Notes: generated by a model not told the origin, from the sequence alone. A DNA stretch of 64,000 bases from Adlercreutzia muris (GCF_008831045.1 NZ_WAJS01000007.1:30149-94148); one strand, 5' to 3'. Positions 39,359 to 51,732 are shown, counted from the first letter of the stretch. Numbers and translations: made by a program.

Positions 39359-40682
39359 GATGGCCCCCGACCATCTCGTTGCGCTCGCGGCCGAGCGCGC
39401 GCTCTTTCAGGCTCGTGCCCTTGATGAGGGCGTTCTTCCCGAACTTCCCCTTCACGGCCAGCACCGCCTCCTGGCGGCGCCGCTCGCGCGCGGCCGCCTC
39501 CACATCGGTGAACAGATCCACCGTGGCCAGATCCTCGTCCACCAGGTTGCCGAAGCCGACGCTGATCTTGCGCATGGTGCGCGTCGGGTCCACCGTCTCG
39601 CGGAAGAGCGCCTCCACGTATCTGAACAGCTTCGCGAATGAGTTCGTGCGCTCGGGAATCTTGCGAGACCCTCCCCCGTGCGGGCCGCTGCGGCCGTCGG
39701 CCCTCCGCAGACCGTGGCCACCCTCGAAGAGCTCGCCTGTGGCCGCGCCATCGCGCAGGACATCGCGCACGTAGCTCACATGCAGCGAGATGTGGTCGGT
39801 TACCAGGCGCTTGTCCACCAGATCGAGCACCGTGTCGTCCACCATCTCGCGCAGGACCACGAGGGTGTCGCCGAAGGAGTAGCCGCAGGGCAGGATCTGC
39901 CCGTTCATGAGCGAGCTCGTCTCGGGCTCGTAGGCCTTGATCTCGGCGATAGTGCAGGGCTCCAGGCCCCAGGCATGGTCGATGAGGTACTCGGCGTTCA
40001 CCCCGAACTCGCCGTAGAGCACATCGGGATCCATCTCGGTCACGCCGCGCAGATCGAACACGCGGTACCTCGCCAGCCTCCGCGCGATGCCCGGGCCGAT
40101 ATTCCAAATGTCGGTAATGGGCCGATGGGGCCAGATCTGCTCGCGGAAGGAACGCGCATCCAGCTCGCCGATGCCGTCGGGTGCGTGCTTGGCGGCAATA
40201 TCGAGCGCCACCTTCGCAAGGAACAGGTTCGGCCCGATGCCCGCCGTGGCGGGAATGCCCGTCTCGGCTTTCACGGCGGCCCGCAGGGCATCGGCGAAGC
40301 TGCGGGCATCCATGGCGTAGAGTTCCATATACGGCGTCGCATCGATGAAGCACTCGTCGATGGAGTACGGGTGAATGTCGTCGGGCGAGACGTAGCACAG
40401 GTAGGTGGCGTAGATGTCCGCCGACACCTGCATGTACGTTTTCATGCGCGGGCGCGCGGTGATGAACTCCATCCCCTTCGGAATCTCGTGGAGCCGGCAG
40501 CGGTTGCGCACGCCGGCCGCCTTCATGGCGGGGCTTACCGCCAGGCAGATGGTCATCTCCGAGCGCGTGGGGTCGGCCACCACGAGCTTGGTCGTCATGG
40601 GATCGAGCCCGCGCGCGACGCACTCCACCGAGGCGTAGAAGCTCTTCAGATCGATGCAAACGTATGTGCGCTCTTGTTCCAT
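39351..40682 (-). CDS. Y-family translesion DNA polymerase (UvrX/UmuC-like)
   Basis: A 443-aa error-prone polymerase. DLKSFYASVE at the N-terminus and SIDECFID near residue 107 hold the catalytic acidic residues; GIGPNLFLAKVALDIAAKHAPDG and the helix-hairpin-helix ITDIWNIGPGIARRL follow, then the little-finger domain. First gene of the operon with YolD-like and DUF2130 genes. A LexA box sits in its promoter. No Shine-Dalgarno precedes the ATG, and the -10 box ends only 6 bases upstream, so the transcript may be leaderless. Confidence 0.93.
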   Translation of the reverse strand: MEQERTYVCIDLKSFYASVECVARGLDPMTTKLVVADPTRSEMTICLAVSPAMKAAGVRNRCRLHEIPKGMEFITARPRMKTYMQVSADIYATYLCYVSPDDIHPYSIDECFIDATPYMELYAMDARSFADALRAAVKAETGIPATAGIGPNLFLAKVALDIAAKHAPDGIGELDARSFREQIWPHRPITDIWNIGPGIARRLARYRVFDLRGVTEMDPDVLYGEFGVNAEYLIDHAWGLEPCTIAEIKAYEPETSSLMNGQILPCGYSFGDTLVVLREMVDDTVLDLVDKRLVTDHISLHVSYVRDVLRDGAATGELFEGGHGLRRADGRSGPHGGGSRKIPERTNSFAKLFRYVEALFRETVDPTRTMRKISVGFGNLVDEDLATVDLFTDVEAAARERRRQEAVLAVKGKFGKNALIKGTSLKERALGRERNEMVGGHHG

Positions 40683-40688
40683 GACCGC

Positions 40689-40712
40689 AGTATATCATGG
40701 AACATCGGTTCG
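40689..40712 (-). promoter_or_regulatory. LexA (SOS) box with extended -10 promoter for the Y-polymerase operon
   Basis: Minus strand reads CGAACCGATGTTCC (40699-40712), fitting the Gram-positive SOS consensus CGAAC-N4-GTTYC. It directly overlaps the spacer and -35 region of an extended -10 TGATATACT. LexA binding here would block RNA polymerase. Confidence 0.8.
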
Positions 40713-40763
40713 CTTCTCATATTCTCGGGTATTTCGGCGCGGCGCACGCGGAAGCCCGTCCGC

Positions 40764-41459
40764 TCAAGAGAGCCGCCGCCTCAGGGCGCGCAGACGCTCC
40801 TTCTGCTCGGGGGAAATGCGGCGGCTCTCCACGGCCTTCTGGATGGCCTTGTTGTGCGTCCATACGTCGAGAGCTCCCGAGACGATAACCTCCTCGGCGG
40901 CGGCAGGTTGCTTCGCCAGCGCCTCGGCGAAGTACCACGCCCGCATCATGTTCACGTAGTACTCCGGGCGAGAAACTCCGACGACCCATGCGAAGTGCTC
41001 TGGCCGAAACCGCTCGTCGAGGAACAGCTGCATGAGCACCCCGATGGCGAAGCGCACCGTGTACTCGCGGTCGCTTTCCAGCCACGAGCGAACCTTCGCC
41101 AGCGCGGCATCGGGGTCGACGGCAAGCCCGCGGCAGGACAGCTGGTCGCACGTGGCCCAGTTGTCCACAAAGGGCAGGAAGCGCTCCATCTGCGCAACCA
41201 GCCGACCGAAGTCGCGCTCCTGCACGATGACGAACGAGTGCAGCTGCGCCTTCTCGAAAATGCGATGGGGCAACATCGCCAGAAACTCGTCCACGTCGGA
41301 GCGCCGGGCGAGCCTCTTCGCGAACTTCCGCAGATCGGGCGTGCGCACGCCTATGATAGAACCAGGGTCGATATTCGGTATGAGCTTCGCCTGAAACGCG
41401 CGGTAGCCCTCATCGGCATGTAAGGCGAGGAACGTCTCGATATCCTCCTGAATCGTCAT
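40764..41459 (-). CDS. AlkD-like DNA alkylation repair protein
   Basis: A 231-aa HEAT-like repeat glycosylase family protein. IIGVRTPDLRKFAKRLAR, the FVDNWATCDQLS motif (Trp and Asp positions matching the AlkD active site) and a C-terminal VESRRISPEQKERLRALRR are typical. Known members excise N3/N7-alkylpurines, though many homologues are uncharacterised. Its ATG overlaps the HepT stop in ATGA, so it is translationally coupled to the MntA-HepT pair. Confidence 0.85.
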   Translation of the reverse strand: MTIQEDIETFLALHADEGYRAFQAKLIPNIDPGSIIGVRTPDLRKFAKRLARRSDVDEFLAMLPHRIFEKAQLHSFVIVQERDFGRLVAQMERFLPFVDNWATCDQLSCRGLAVDPDAALAKVRSWLESDREYTVRFAIGVLMQLFLDERFRPEHFAWVVGVSRPEYYVNMMRAWYFAEALAKQPAAAEEVIVSGALDVWTHNKAIQKAVESRRISPEQKERLRALRRRLS

Positions 41460-41824
41460 CGATCGTCCCTCGCCTCGTCCTCCCCCTCGGCTCTTTCGCA
41501 AATCATCCGAATATCTTCCGCAATGGAGGGGAACTCGTCGGCCACGGTCACATACACATCGTCCATTCTCAACGTCTGGTATTTGTGGGCAGCGATATCA
41601 CGGAAGCCCGCCATGTCCCTCCACGGCACTTCGGGATTGTCGGCTCGAAAATCCATGTCGAGATTCTTGATAAGCTCGCCGACATTGATAACCGTCATGC
41701 ACACAGCTCGCTTTGCCATCTCGTCTTCCATGAAAGAGTCAACGTCGTGCATACCGAGAAGCGAGTGCGCGATGCTCATTTCTTCGAGGATCTTCTTAAG
41801 AACAACGAGATTCTTATCGCTCAT
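41456..41824 (-). CDS. hepT: HepT-like HEPN toxin
   Basis: A 122-aa HEPN-domain toxin. The catalytic R-x4-H-x-Y motif is present as RDIAAHKY near residue 75. In known MntA-HepT systems HepT acts as an RNase and is inactivated when MntA adds AMP groups to the tyrosine of this motif. It overlaps the mntA stop by 11 bp and the AlkD-like gene by 4 bp. Confidence 0.92.
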   Translation of the reverse strand: MSDKNLVVLKKILEEMSIAHSLLGMHDVDSFMEDEMAKRAVCMTVINVGELIKNLDMDFRADNPEVPWRDMAGFRDIAAHKYQTLRMDDVYVTVADEFPSIAEDIRMICERAEGEDEARDDR

Positions 41825-42101
41825 AGAGCATCACCGTCTCGCCCACATCGAGAAAAGACCCCTCGGGCAAGGGAAGATGAACAAGATCGACCGAGACACC
41901 GAGTCTGTTCTCCAGATTTCGCCGAAGGGACGAAAGCGTCAGCAGAGAGACCGCCAGCGAAGTAAACTCGACCAGCAGGTCGACGTCACTGTTGTCGGTA
42001 GCGCGATTCTGCGCATATGAACCGAAAAGCTCGATGCGCTCGACGGGGTAATCTGCGGCAACTTCCTTCACTCCATCAGCGATTTCGGCGACTGCAAGCA
42101 T
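41814..42101 (-). CDS. mntA: MntA-like minimal nucleotidyltransferase antitoxin
   Basis: A 95-aa minimal nucleotidyltransferase. ELFGSYAQNRATDNSDVDLLVEF gives the GS-x10-D-x-D signature of MntA antitoxins, which AMPylate and neutralise HepT. GAGGAGG precedes the ATG. Upstream are TAAAAT and a 12-bp palindrome, so the pair probably has its own regulated promoter. Confidence 0.92.
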   Translation of the reverse strand: MLAVAEIADGVKEVAADYPVERIELFGSYAQNRATDNSDVDLLVEFTSLAVSLLTLSSLRRNLENRLGVSVDLVHLPLPEGSFLDVGETVMLYER

Positions 42102-42136
42102 AGCTGCCTCCTCGTCTCATTGTCCGCGCGAGCACT

Positions 42137-42148
42137 TTCCTTAAGGAA
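42137..42148. promoter_or_regulatory. Palindromic operator candidate for mntA-hepT
   Basis: Perfect 12-bp palindrome TTCCTTAAGGAA immediately downstream (minus strand) of a TAAAAT -10-like box, 36 bp before the mntA start. Confidence 0.45.
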
Positions 42149-42227
42149 CATTTTACCATTCGCAACGACAGGGAGAGCCGGCCCTATTGAACGCGTCATT
42201 GCATCACAGGCGTGCAGGGAGCTAGGC

Positions 42228-42737
42228 TCACGCAACCGAGAACAGCTCGGCCTCCTTGCGGCCCCCCTCCTGCTTCTTGATGGCCAGCGCCGCCGCCTTC
42301 ACCAGAAGGCCGTTCACCGTGCGGGCGCGATCAGGGCATACCGCCACGCAGCCCATGCAGGCGATGCAGGTACCCTTGTCGGTCTTGAGGGTCATCGCGT
42401 CCACTGCCTCAACGGGACACGCCTCCACGCAGCGCCCGCAGCGGCGGCACGATTCCGCGTACTTGGGCGCGAGCGGCACCGCGCCCTCCTTCACGTAGGG
42501 CCGCTTCCCGGGCACCGAAGGCGCCTCTGCGGCGCGGCCCTCGTCGAGTGCAGAACGCACCGCGCCGATAAGCTCGGCGATGCGGGCGTCGTCAAGCGCA
42601 TCGGACCGACCAGCGGCGTACTGGTGCATACTGGAATGCTCGGCCACAGCGGCCGACGCAGCCGCCTGACGCCCTCGCGTTCCAAAACGAGCCGAAACGC
42701 AGGAAAAGCCCCGATCAACAGGGCTTTTCTCATGCAT
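42228..42737 (-). pseudogene. Truncated EFR1-type flavodoxin-ferredoxin, ferredoxin end only
   Basis: The open frame has two 4Fe-4S motifs, CRRCGRCVEACP and CIACMGCVAVCP. The region before them, EHSSMHQYAAGRSDALDD then SVPGKRPY, matches the middle of EFR1-family proteins, which fuse an N-terminal flavodoxin to a two-cluster ferredoxin. The flavodoxin half is missing. The first codons of the frame coincide with the gdhA terminator hairpin, and no ribosome site is seen. It is most likely a deletion remnant, although an internal ATG at 42629 could still yield a small ferredoxin. Confidence 0.65.
42711..42730 (-). terminator. Intrinsic terminator of gdhA
   Basis: Minus-strand stem AAAAGCCC/GGGCTTTT around an 8-9 nt loop, about 40 bp after the gdhA stop. 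It falls inside the start of the ferredoxin-remnant frame. Confidence 0.75.
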
Positions 42738-42767
42738 GCTATCAACGGAGCCGCTCGGGCAGAACCC

Positions 42768-44162
<1,395 letters not shown>

Positions 44163-44252
44163 TTATAGGACGCGGCTTTTCCAAAACGGTGAGTTATTAA
44201 CTGACAGGAAACAAAGGGGGCCGCCGGGCGCGAACAGCGGCGGTGAACGGAA

Positions 44253-44978
44253 TCAGAGGGAGGCGTAGACTTTGGAGGAGGGCACGTTCAAAGCCGTCAG
44301 CAGCACGACTCCCACCGAGCCCCGCTCGGGGGCGTAGACGATGTGGGCCCCTTCGGCCCCCTCCCCGAGCCCCGGCTCGGCCTGGTCGTCGTCGGTGACG
44401 ATGACCGCCTGGAACCCCTCGATAGTGGCCAGGCACGACAGACGGGGCACGAGGCAGACGAGAGACTGGGCCCCGGCGTCCGTCAACTCGCGACGCACTT
44501 TCTCCAGCTGCTTCTTGGAGGCGTAGTAGTCGATGGCCACGACGCCGATCTTGCGATCGCCGGCCATGAGGATGGTGGGTTTCTCGTAGCGGCGCAGATC
44601 GGCGGCATCCAAGGTGATGACACCGGCCCCCTTCTCCTCATAGAGCGAGCGCACGTCCGAGGCGTACACGGGCCGCTCTCGCATGGACAACGGCAGCCGC
44701 GAGAGCTCGGAGAGCACCATGGCCCCCAAGCTCGCAGGCTCCTCGGCCCCGATGGCCTCGGGATCCATGGCCGGGCGCAGGGCATCGAGGCTGTCGAAGG
44801 TGCCGTCGTAGACGATGGCGGTGTAGCCCTTCATCTGCCCGAAGGCGTCGTCCACCACCGAGGCGGCCACGTTCCAAGAACGGCCCGTCTCGAAATAGCG
44901 CAAGAGCACGCTGCCGCCGAGAACGACGAGCAGCGCGAAGACCAAGAGGGCCACTTTTTCCCGCGTGCGTTTCTTCAT
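44253..44978 (-). CDS. Membrane-anchored protein of unknown function
   Basis: A 241-aa protein with a basic N-terminus and one transmembrane helix (residues about 9-26, VALLVFALLVVLGGSVLL), leaving most of the chain outside the cytoplasm. The soluble part has alternating strands and helices (TAIVYDGTFDSLDALRPAMD, KIGVVAIDYYASKKQLEKVRREL, AVIVTDDDQAE) that recall calcineurin-like phosphoesterase or CapA-type metallo-proteins, but the metal motifs are not convincing. Function not assigned. A TATAAT box ends 8 bases before the ATG. Confidence 0.7.
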   Translation of the reverse strand: MKKRTREKVALLVFALLVVLGGSVLLRYFETGRSWNVAASVVDDAFGQMKGYTAIVYDGTFDSLDALRPAMDPEAIGAEEPASLGAMVLSELSRLPLSMRERPVYASDVRSLYEEKGAGVITLDAADLRRYEKPTILMAGDRKIGVVAIDYYASKKQLEKVRRELTDAGAQSLVCLVPRLSCLATIEGFQAVIVTDDDQAEPGLGEGAEGAHIVYAPERGSVGVVLLTALNVPSSKVYASL

Positions 44979-44986
44979 AGCCCTTA

Positions 44987-44992
44987 ATTATA
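44987..44992 (-). promoter_or_regulatory. Perfect -10 box close to the start codon of the membrane protein
   Basis: TATAAT on the minus strand with only 8 bases to the ATG and no separate Shine-Dalgarno, implying a very short leader or leaderless transcript. No good -35 is seen. A GC-rich hairpin after uvrA (CCCCCG/CGGGGG, about 45000-45030) lies just upstream. Confidence 0.5.
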
Positions 44993-45053
44993 GCGAACCC
45001 CCGCCAGGGCGAACCCGACGGGGGCCGATGTCCACGAGATGGACGCGGCAGCC

Positions 45054-47969
<2,916 letters not shown>

Positions 47970-48090
47970 GGATCGCTTCGTTTCCTTCGCGACGTAGCGC
48001 AGCGGGCGCCCTGAGGGGAGGCCCGCTGCGCAGCTTCTAGTTTTCGCTGGCTATTTTAGTGGGCAGCGGGCCGTGGCGCCAGCCTTAAAG

Positions 48091-48104
48091 GGAACTTTTG
48101 TTCG
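48091..48104 (-). promoter_or_regulatory. LexA (SOS) box upstream of uvrA
   Basis: Minus strand CGAACAAAAGTTCC fits CGAAC-N4-GTTYC, the same pattern as the box at the Y-polymerase promoter. It lies in the 240-bp gap between the MFS gene and uvrA. A TAAAAT is present downstream, but its -35 is unclear. Confidence 0.7.
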
Positions 48105-48209
48105 CCTCCATGGAATCTTCGCAGGCTCGCGCCGTAGCAGCGGGCAGAACGGCACAGCCTGGCAGCCTCAGCGGAGGCCGGCGCGGCCGACTGCCCGGTT
48201 CGAACACCC

Positions 48210-49517
48210 CTAGGCGAGGGCCGGCGCGGCGTCCTCGGCGATCACCTCGGGCGGCACCTCGTCCAAGGCGGCCAGCTCGGCATTGCGCTTCTTGTGGAAG
48301 CGGCGCAGGGTCAGGCGCTTCGACTTCTTGCGCACCCGGGCCGTGCGCACCGTGGCCACAACGAAGGCACAGGAGACGGCGAGCACAAGCGTCATCACGG
48401 CGAACACGACCACGTAGGAGGTGGCGCCGAGCAGCGCTCCGCACAGAAGCCCCGTCACCGCCGAGCCAGCGTAGGCCACGAGGTTCACCGAGGAGAGGAT
48501 GGCCGACACCTGGAGCACGTTCACCTCCAGCAGCAGCATGCGCAGGGCCGTGGCCAAAGCCGCGCCCATGGCCACGCTGAACAGCCCGCAGGCCACCATG
48601 AAGACCCCCTCGGCGCCGGTGGCCACGAACAGGGCCAGAGCCGCGACCGAGGCCGTGGTCACCCCCATGGAGACCACGAGCGCCCGCTTGGGCCGGAAGC
48701 GCTGCACGAGGGGGCCGCCGAGCACCGAGGGCGCCATGGCAAGAGCCAGGATGACCGAGCCGGGCAGGGGCGAGGTGGCGCCGAAGCAGCCGTAGGCGAT
48801 GGGCGCCGAGAACGACTGGAAGAAGCAGCCCACCATCCACGTGGACAGGTACACCACCGCCACGGCAGCGAACAGGCGGCGGCAATCGCGGGGAATGAAG
48901 ACGCGCGGTCGGATGGAGGCCCGCAGCGAGACGGTGCGATCGAGGGGCTCGTGGACGAAGTTCACGAGGAACAGGCTCAGGACCAGAATCGCGATCATGA
49001 CCCCGTAGATGGCCGTCAGGTCGGGCACGAGGTCGTACAGGATGCCCACGCCGATGGAGCCGACCATGATGCCGAACATGGCGCCGCAGCTGGCCACGGT
49101 GGATCCCCAGCTCAGGTGCTTCTCCCCCACGCAGTCGATGACCAGCGACGATACGGCGCTCATGCCGAAGCCGGCGGCCAGCCCCTGCACGAAGCGGGCC
49201 GCGAGCACATCGGCGCCGCTGCCGGCCCGCAGGAACATGATGCAGCCGAACACGGCCAGCATAACGGTGAGGCTGGCCACGGGCACGCGGCCGAGGGAAT
49301 CGGACACGCGACCGGCCAGGAACAGCGTGAGGCTCACACCCGTGAGGTAGGTGAACATGGTGTTGGAGATGTCGGCCGTCGTGAGCCCGATGGTGACCTG
49401 GTAGTCGGCATACAGCGGAATGGGCACCGCCGTCGATGCGAAAATAGCCAGAAAGGCGAAGGTCGCCAGGATAAAACCGCGCAGGGACTGAGCGTCCGTC
49501 AAATGCGCCTTGTGCAT
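48210..49517 (-). CDS. Major facilitator superfamily transporter
   Basis: A 435-aa integral membrane protein with about 12 hydrophobic helices in two halves. The loop 2-3 motif appears as GRVSDSLGRVPV, typical of MFS drug/sugar antiporters. The C-terminal tail is basic then acidic. The second of two nearby ATGs is chosen because GGAGG sits 6 bases ahead of it and abuts the first. The substrate cannot be inferred; an efflux role is common for this type. Confidence 0.85.
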   Translation of the reverse strand: MHKAHLTDAQSLRGFILATFAFLAIFASTAVPIPLYADYQVTIGLTTADISNTMFTYLTGVSLTLFLAGRVSDSLGRVPVASLTVMLAVFGCIMFLRAGSGADVLAARFVQGLAAGFGMSAVSSLVIDCVGEKHLSWGSTVASCGAMFGIMVGSIGVGILYDLVPDLTAIYGVMIAILVLSLFLVNFVHEPLDRTVSLRASIRPRVFIPRDCRRLFAAVAVVYLSTWMVGCFFQSFSAPIAYGCFGATSPLPGSVILALAMAPSVLGGPLVQRFRPKRALVVSMGVTTASVAALALFVATGAEGVFMVACGLFSVAMGAALATALRMLLLEVNVLQVSAILSSVNLVAYAGSAVTGLLCGALLGATSYVVVFAVMTLVLAVSCAFVVATVRTARVRKKSKRLTLRRFHKKRNAELAALDEVPPEVIAEDAAPALA

Positions 49518-49681
49518 TGCCATCCTCCATGGGTCAAACGTGCCAGCCGTAGAACCTTTCGGGAGGTCACCCCCGAGAAGGTGCGAGCAGTATGAACCCC
49601 CGGACCGCGGAATTCAAGGGGAAACGCGAAGTTCACCGCTCAGCGATGAAACGGCCCCATTGGGCGCGGGAACGGTGATCC

Positions 49682-49716
49682 CCCGCAACCGCCCGCCGTC
49701 GGCGGGCGGTTGCGGG
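49682..49716. repeat. Perfect 16-bp hairpin upstream of the MFS gene
   Basis: Arms CCCGCAACCGCCCGCC and GGCGGGCGGTTGCGGG with a 3-nt loop and no T-run. The surrounding 420-bp gap between divergent MFS and XRE genes otherwise shows no gene. Confidence 0.7.
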
Positions 49717-49939
49717 ACGGCGGCATCGTGTGGGAGTGGCCGGCCGCTCTCGACCCCTAACCGCCGGAAGCAGAGAAAGACGGGCGCCGCCCCACCCCAA
49801 CCGTCAACCATGGAGAGAGGCTGTTTCGACGGCCGTTCGGCCGACCGCTGACCGCGGGGAACGGACGCGCGACCGGGCAAACACCGATTTATGTTTCTTC
49901 TGGCATACGTCAAAAGGGGCATAACCATAAGATGAACCC

Positions 49940-50164
49940 ATGAACAGAGCAGCGACACGGGAACGTATCATGGAATTGGGCGCCGAGATCCGTCGGCAGC
50001 GCAAGGACCAAGGTCTGTCCCAAGACAAGCTCGCCAAGATGATCAGCACCGATCAGGCCCATATCCACCGCATCGAAAAGGGCCAGCACAATCCCAGCAT
50101 CGCCATGTACATAGCTATCGCCGATGCCCTCGATATGGAACTGCGCGATCTCATCACATTCTAG
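49940..50164 (+). CDS. Small XRE-family DNA-binding protein
   Basis: A 74-aa single-domain repressor-type helix-turn-helix: LGAEIRRQRKDQGLSQDKLAKMISTDQAHIHRIEKGQHNPS covers the recognition helix region (positions given in part). It ends in ADALDMELRDLI. No sensor domain. The ribosome site is weak (AAAAGGGG lies 22 bases upstream), so a start at the internal ATG (49970) is possible. It is divergent from the MFS gene and could regulate it. Confidence 0.82.
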   Translation: MNRAATRERIMELGAEIRRQRKDQGLSQDKLAKMISTDQAHIHRIEKGQHNPSIAMYIAIADALDMELRDLITF

Positions 50165-50196
50165 CCGGGCCACCGCGCGGCACTCCCCCACCCCCA

Positions 50197-50314
50197 TCCC
50201 GCACCGGCTATTCTCCGCGCGGGTCATTTCGACTCAGCCGCTGGGCCGCGACATCTTCCTCCGCTCGCTTCCCGCACCGGCGATTTTCCGCGCGGGTCAT
50301 TTAGACTCGGCCGC
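50197..50314. repeat. Tandem 45-bp imperfect direct repeat
   Basis: Copies at 50197-50241 and 50270-50314 match at about 41 of 45 positions, with a 73-bp period. Each contains CCCGCACCGGC, then CCGCGCGGGTCATTT, so each can fold into a small CCCGC/GCGGG hairpin. They lie between the XRE gene and a small membrane ORF, in a 626-bp region without larger genes. They may be regulator sites; no match is known to me. Confidence 0.6.
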
Positions 50315-50372
50315 CGTCTTCCGCGGAGAGGGAGATCGGTCGTCCGGGGGGATTCCGGAATCGAGATCCGCG

Positions 50373-50471
50373 CTACAGGACAGCGTGCCCGGCGGTCTGC
50401 ATGAGATAGGGAATATAGGCGAGCACGACGAGGGCCGCCCAAAATAGCATCTTCGCCTTCTTGCGACTCAT
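50373..50471 (-). CDS. Small membrane peptide, 32 residues
   Basis: A short frame with a strong ribosome site (GGGAGGAG, 4 bases before ATG). It encodes MSRKKAKMLFW, a hydrophobic helix AALVVLAYIPYLM, and QTAGHAVL. The basic N-terminus followed by one transmembrane helix suggests a membrane microprotein. The stop is directly before the tandem-repeat region. Upstream to 50790 the sequence is hairpin-rich but I cannot name anything in it. Coding is inferred from the ribosome site and amino-acid pattern only. Confidence 0.55.
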   Translation of the reverse strand: MSRKKAKMLFWAALVVLAYIPYLMQTAGHAVL

Positions 50472-50790
50472 GGCTCCTCCCTTCAGCGGAGGCCCGGCTC
50501 AAGGTCGGGTCCTTGGCAACCTTTGGGAGCATCTTCCCACGGATGCAGCGCAGAGCGCCTTGCGCGGGAAAACCGTAGGAAGCGGGCAACCGCATCGAAA
50601 CATCCGCGCCACAGGGCCGTTTTCACGCCGTAACGGAAGGGAGGCGCCCTGCGAACAGGGAGGAGGGGGCCGCCTTGACAAAGGATGCGCCCGCGACGAC
50701 CCGAAGGGAACGGTGCGCACGGGAGTGTAGCCCCGAACGGAGCTGCACGCAGAGCGGCTGAGATCGAGGCCGTCGACGGGCGGCGCGAGC

Positions 50791-51732
50791 TCAGGCCCGA
50801 GGATGGGCGAGACCGTGGACGCGCTTGAGGCGATCGGGGCTCACGTGGGTGTAGATCTGGGTGGTGGACAGGCTCGCGTGGCCGAGCATGTCCTGGACGC
50901 TGCGCAGGTCGGCATCGCCATCGAGCAACTCGGTGGCAAAGGAATGGCGCATGGCATGGGGCGACAGGCTCTCGTCGAGGCCGGCGGCCCGCAGGGCGCG
51001 CTTGAACATCTTGCGGATGCCGTCGGCGCTCAGGGGACGCCCGCGATTCGACACGAAGAAGAACTCGCTGGCCTGCCCCTGGAGCAGATCCGACCGCGCC
51101 TCGTTCAGATAGCGCTCCATGGCCCGTGCCCCCTTCCGGGACAGGGGCACGATGCGCTCCTTGGACCGCTTGCCGAACACCTTTACCTCGCCAGCCGGGA
51201 AATCGACCCAGTCCAGACGCAGCCCCGCCGCCTCGGACACGCGGGCGCCACAGGAGAAGAGGAACTCGAGCAGGGCCGCGTCCCGCATCTCCGCCGCCGT
51301 CTGCTCCCGTGGCGCACCGTCGGCGTCTACCTCGCCGTAGACGGCCAGCAAGGCCGCCATGTCATCCCGGGCGATGGTCTTGGGCAGCCGCCGCGCGGCC
51401 TTGGGGGCCTGGACGACCCCGGCCGGGTCGCTGGCGGTGACGCCGGCCCGATTGGCCCAGCGGAAGAACGAGCGCAGCGAGGACAGGTGGCGCTTAATGG
51501 TCGTGCGAGCGTAGCGGGCCTGGTCGAGCTCGGCCAGGTAGCGGCGCAGCTGGCGATAGGACACCTCCCAGGGGGAAAGGCCGCTTCGGCGGGCCCATGC
51601 CAGATAGGCCCGCAGATCCTCGCGATAGGCCCGCACCGTGTGGGCCGAGGCCCCCTGCTCCACGGCCAGAGCGGTGCAGAACCGCTCCACCTCCCCGGCG
51701 CCGGGCAGCTCGGGCAGCTCCTCGCCCGTCAT
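50791..51732 (-). CDS. xerC: Tyrosine recombinase XerC
   Basis: Site-specific recombinase resolving chromosome dimers at dif with XerD. The 313-aa protein has a SAM-like N-terminal domain (VERFCTALAVEQGASAHTVRAYREDL) and catalytic residues in ARVSEAAGLRLDWVD (Arg), HAMRHSFATELL (His-x-x-Arg), LGHASLSTTQIYTHV (His and Tyr). The ATG overlapping the trmFO stop (ATGA) is chosen; the longer frame is not family-like. Last gene of the comM-dprA-trmFO-xerC run. Confidence 0.92.
   Translation of the reverse strand: MTGEELPELPGAGEVERFCTALAVEQGASAHTVRAYREDLRAYLAWARRSGLSPWEVSYRQLRRYLAELDQARYARTTIKRHLSSLRSFFRWANRAGVTASDPAGVVQAPKAARRLPKTIARDDMAALLAVYGEVDADGAPREQTAAEMRDAALLEFLFSCGARVSEAAGLRLDWVDFPAGEVKVFGKRSKERIVPLSRKGARAMERYLNEARSDLLQGQASEFFFVSNRGRPLSADGIRKMFKRALRAAGLDESLSPHAMRHSFATELLDGDADLRSVQDMLGHASLSTTQIYTHVSPDRLKRVHGLAHPRA

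Noticed and set aside
48110..48205. Possible tRNA because of GGTTCGAAC near 48195
   Set aside because: The flanking bases do not form a T-stem in either orientation and no acceptor stem or CCA end is present.
50480..50790. Possible RNase P RNA, SRP RNA or riboswitch in a hairpin-rich segment
   Set aside because: None of the conserved core motifs of these RNAs could be found on either strand.
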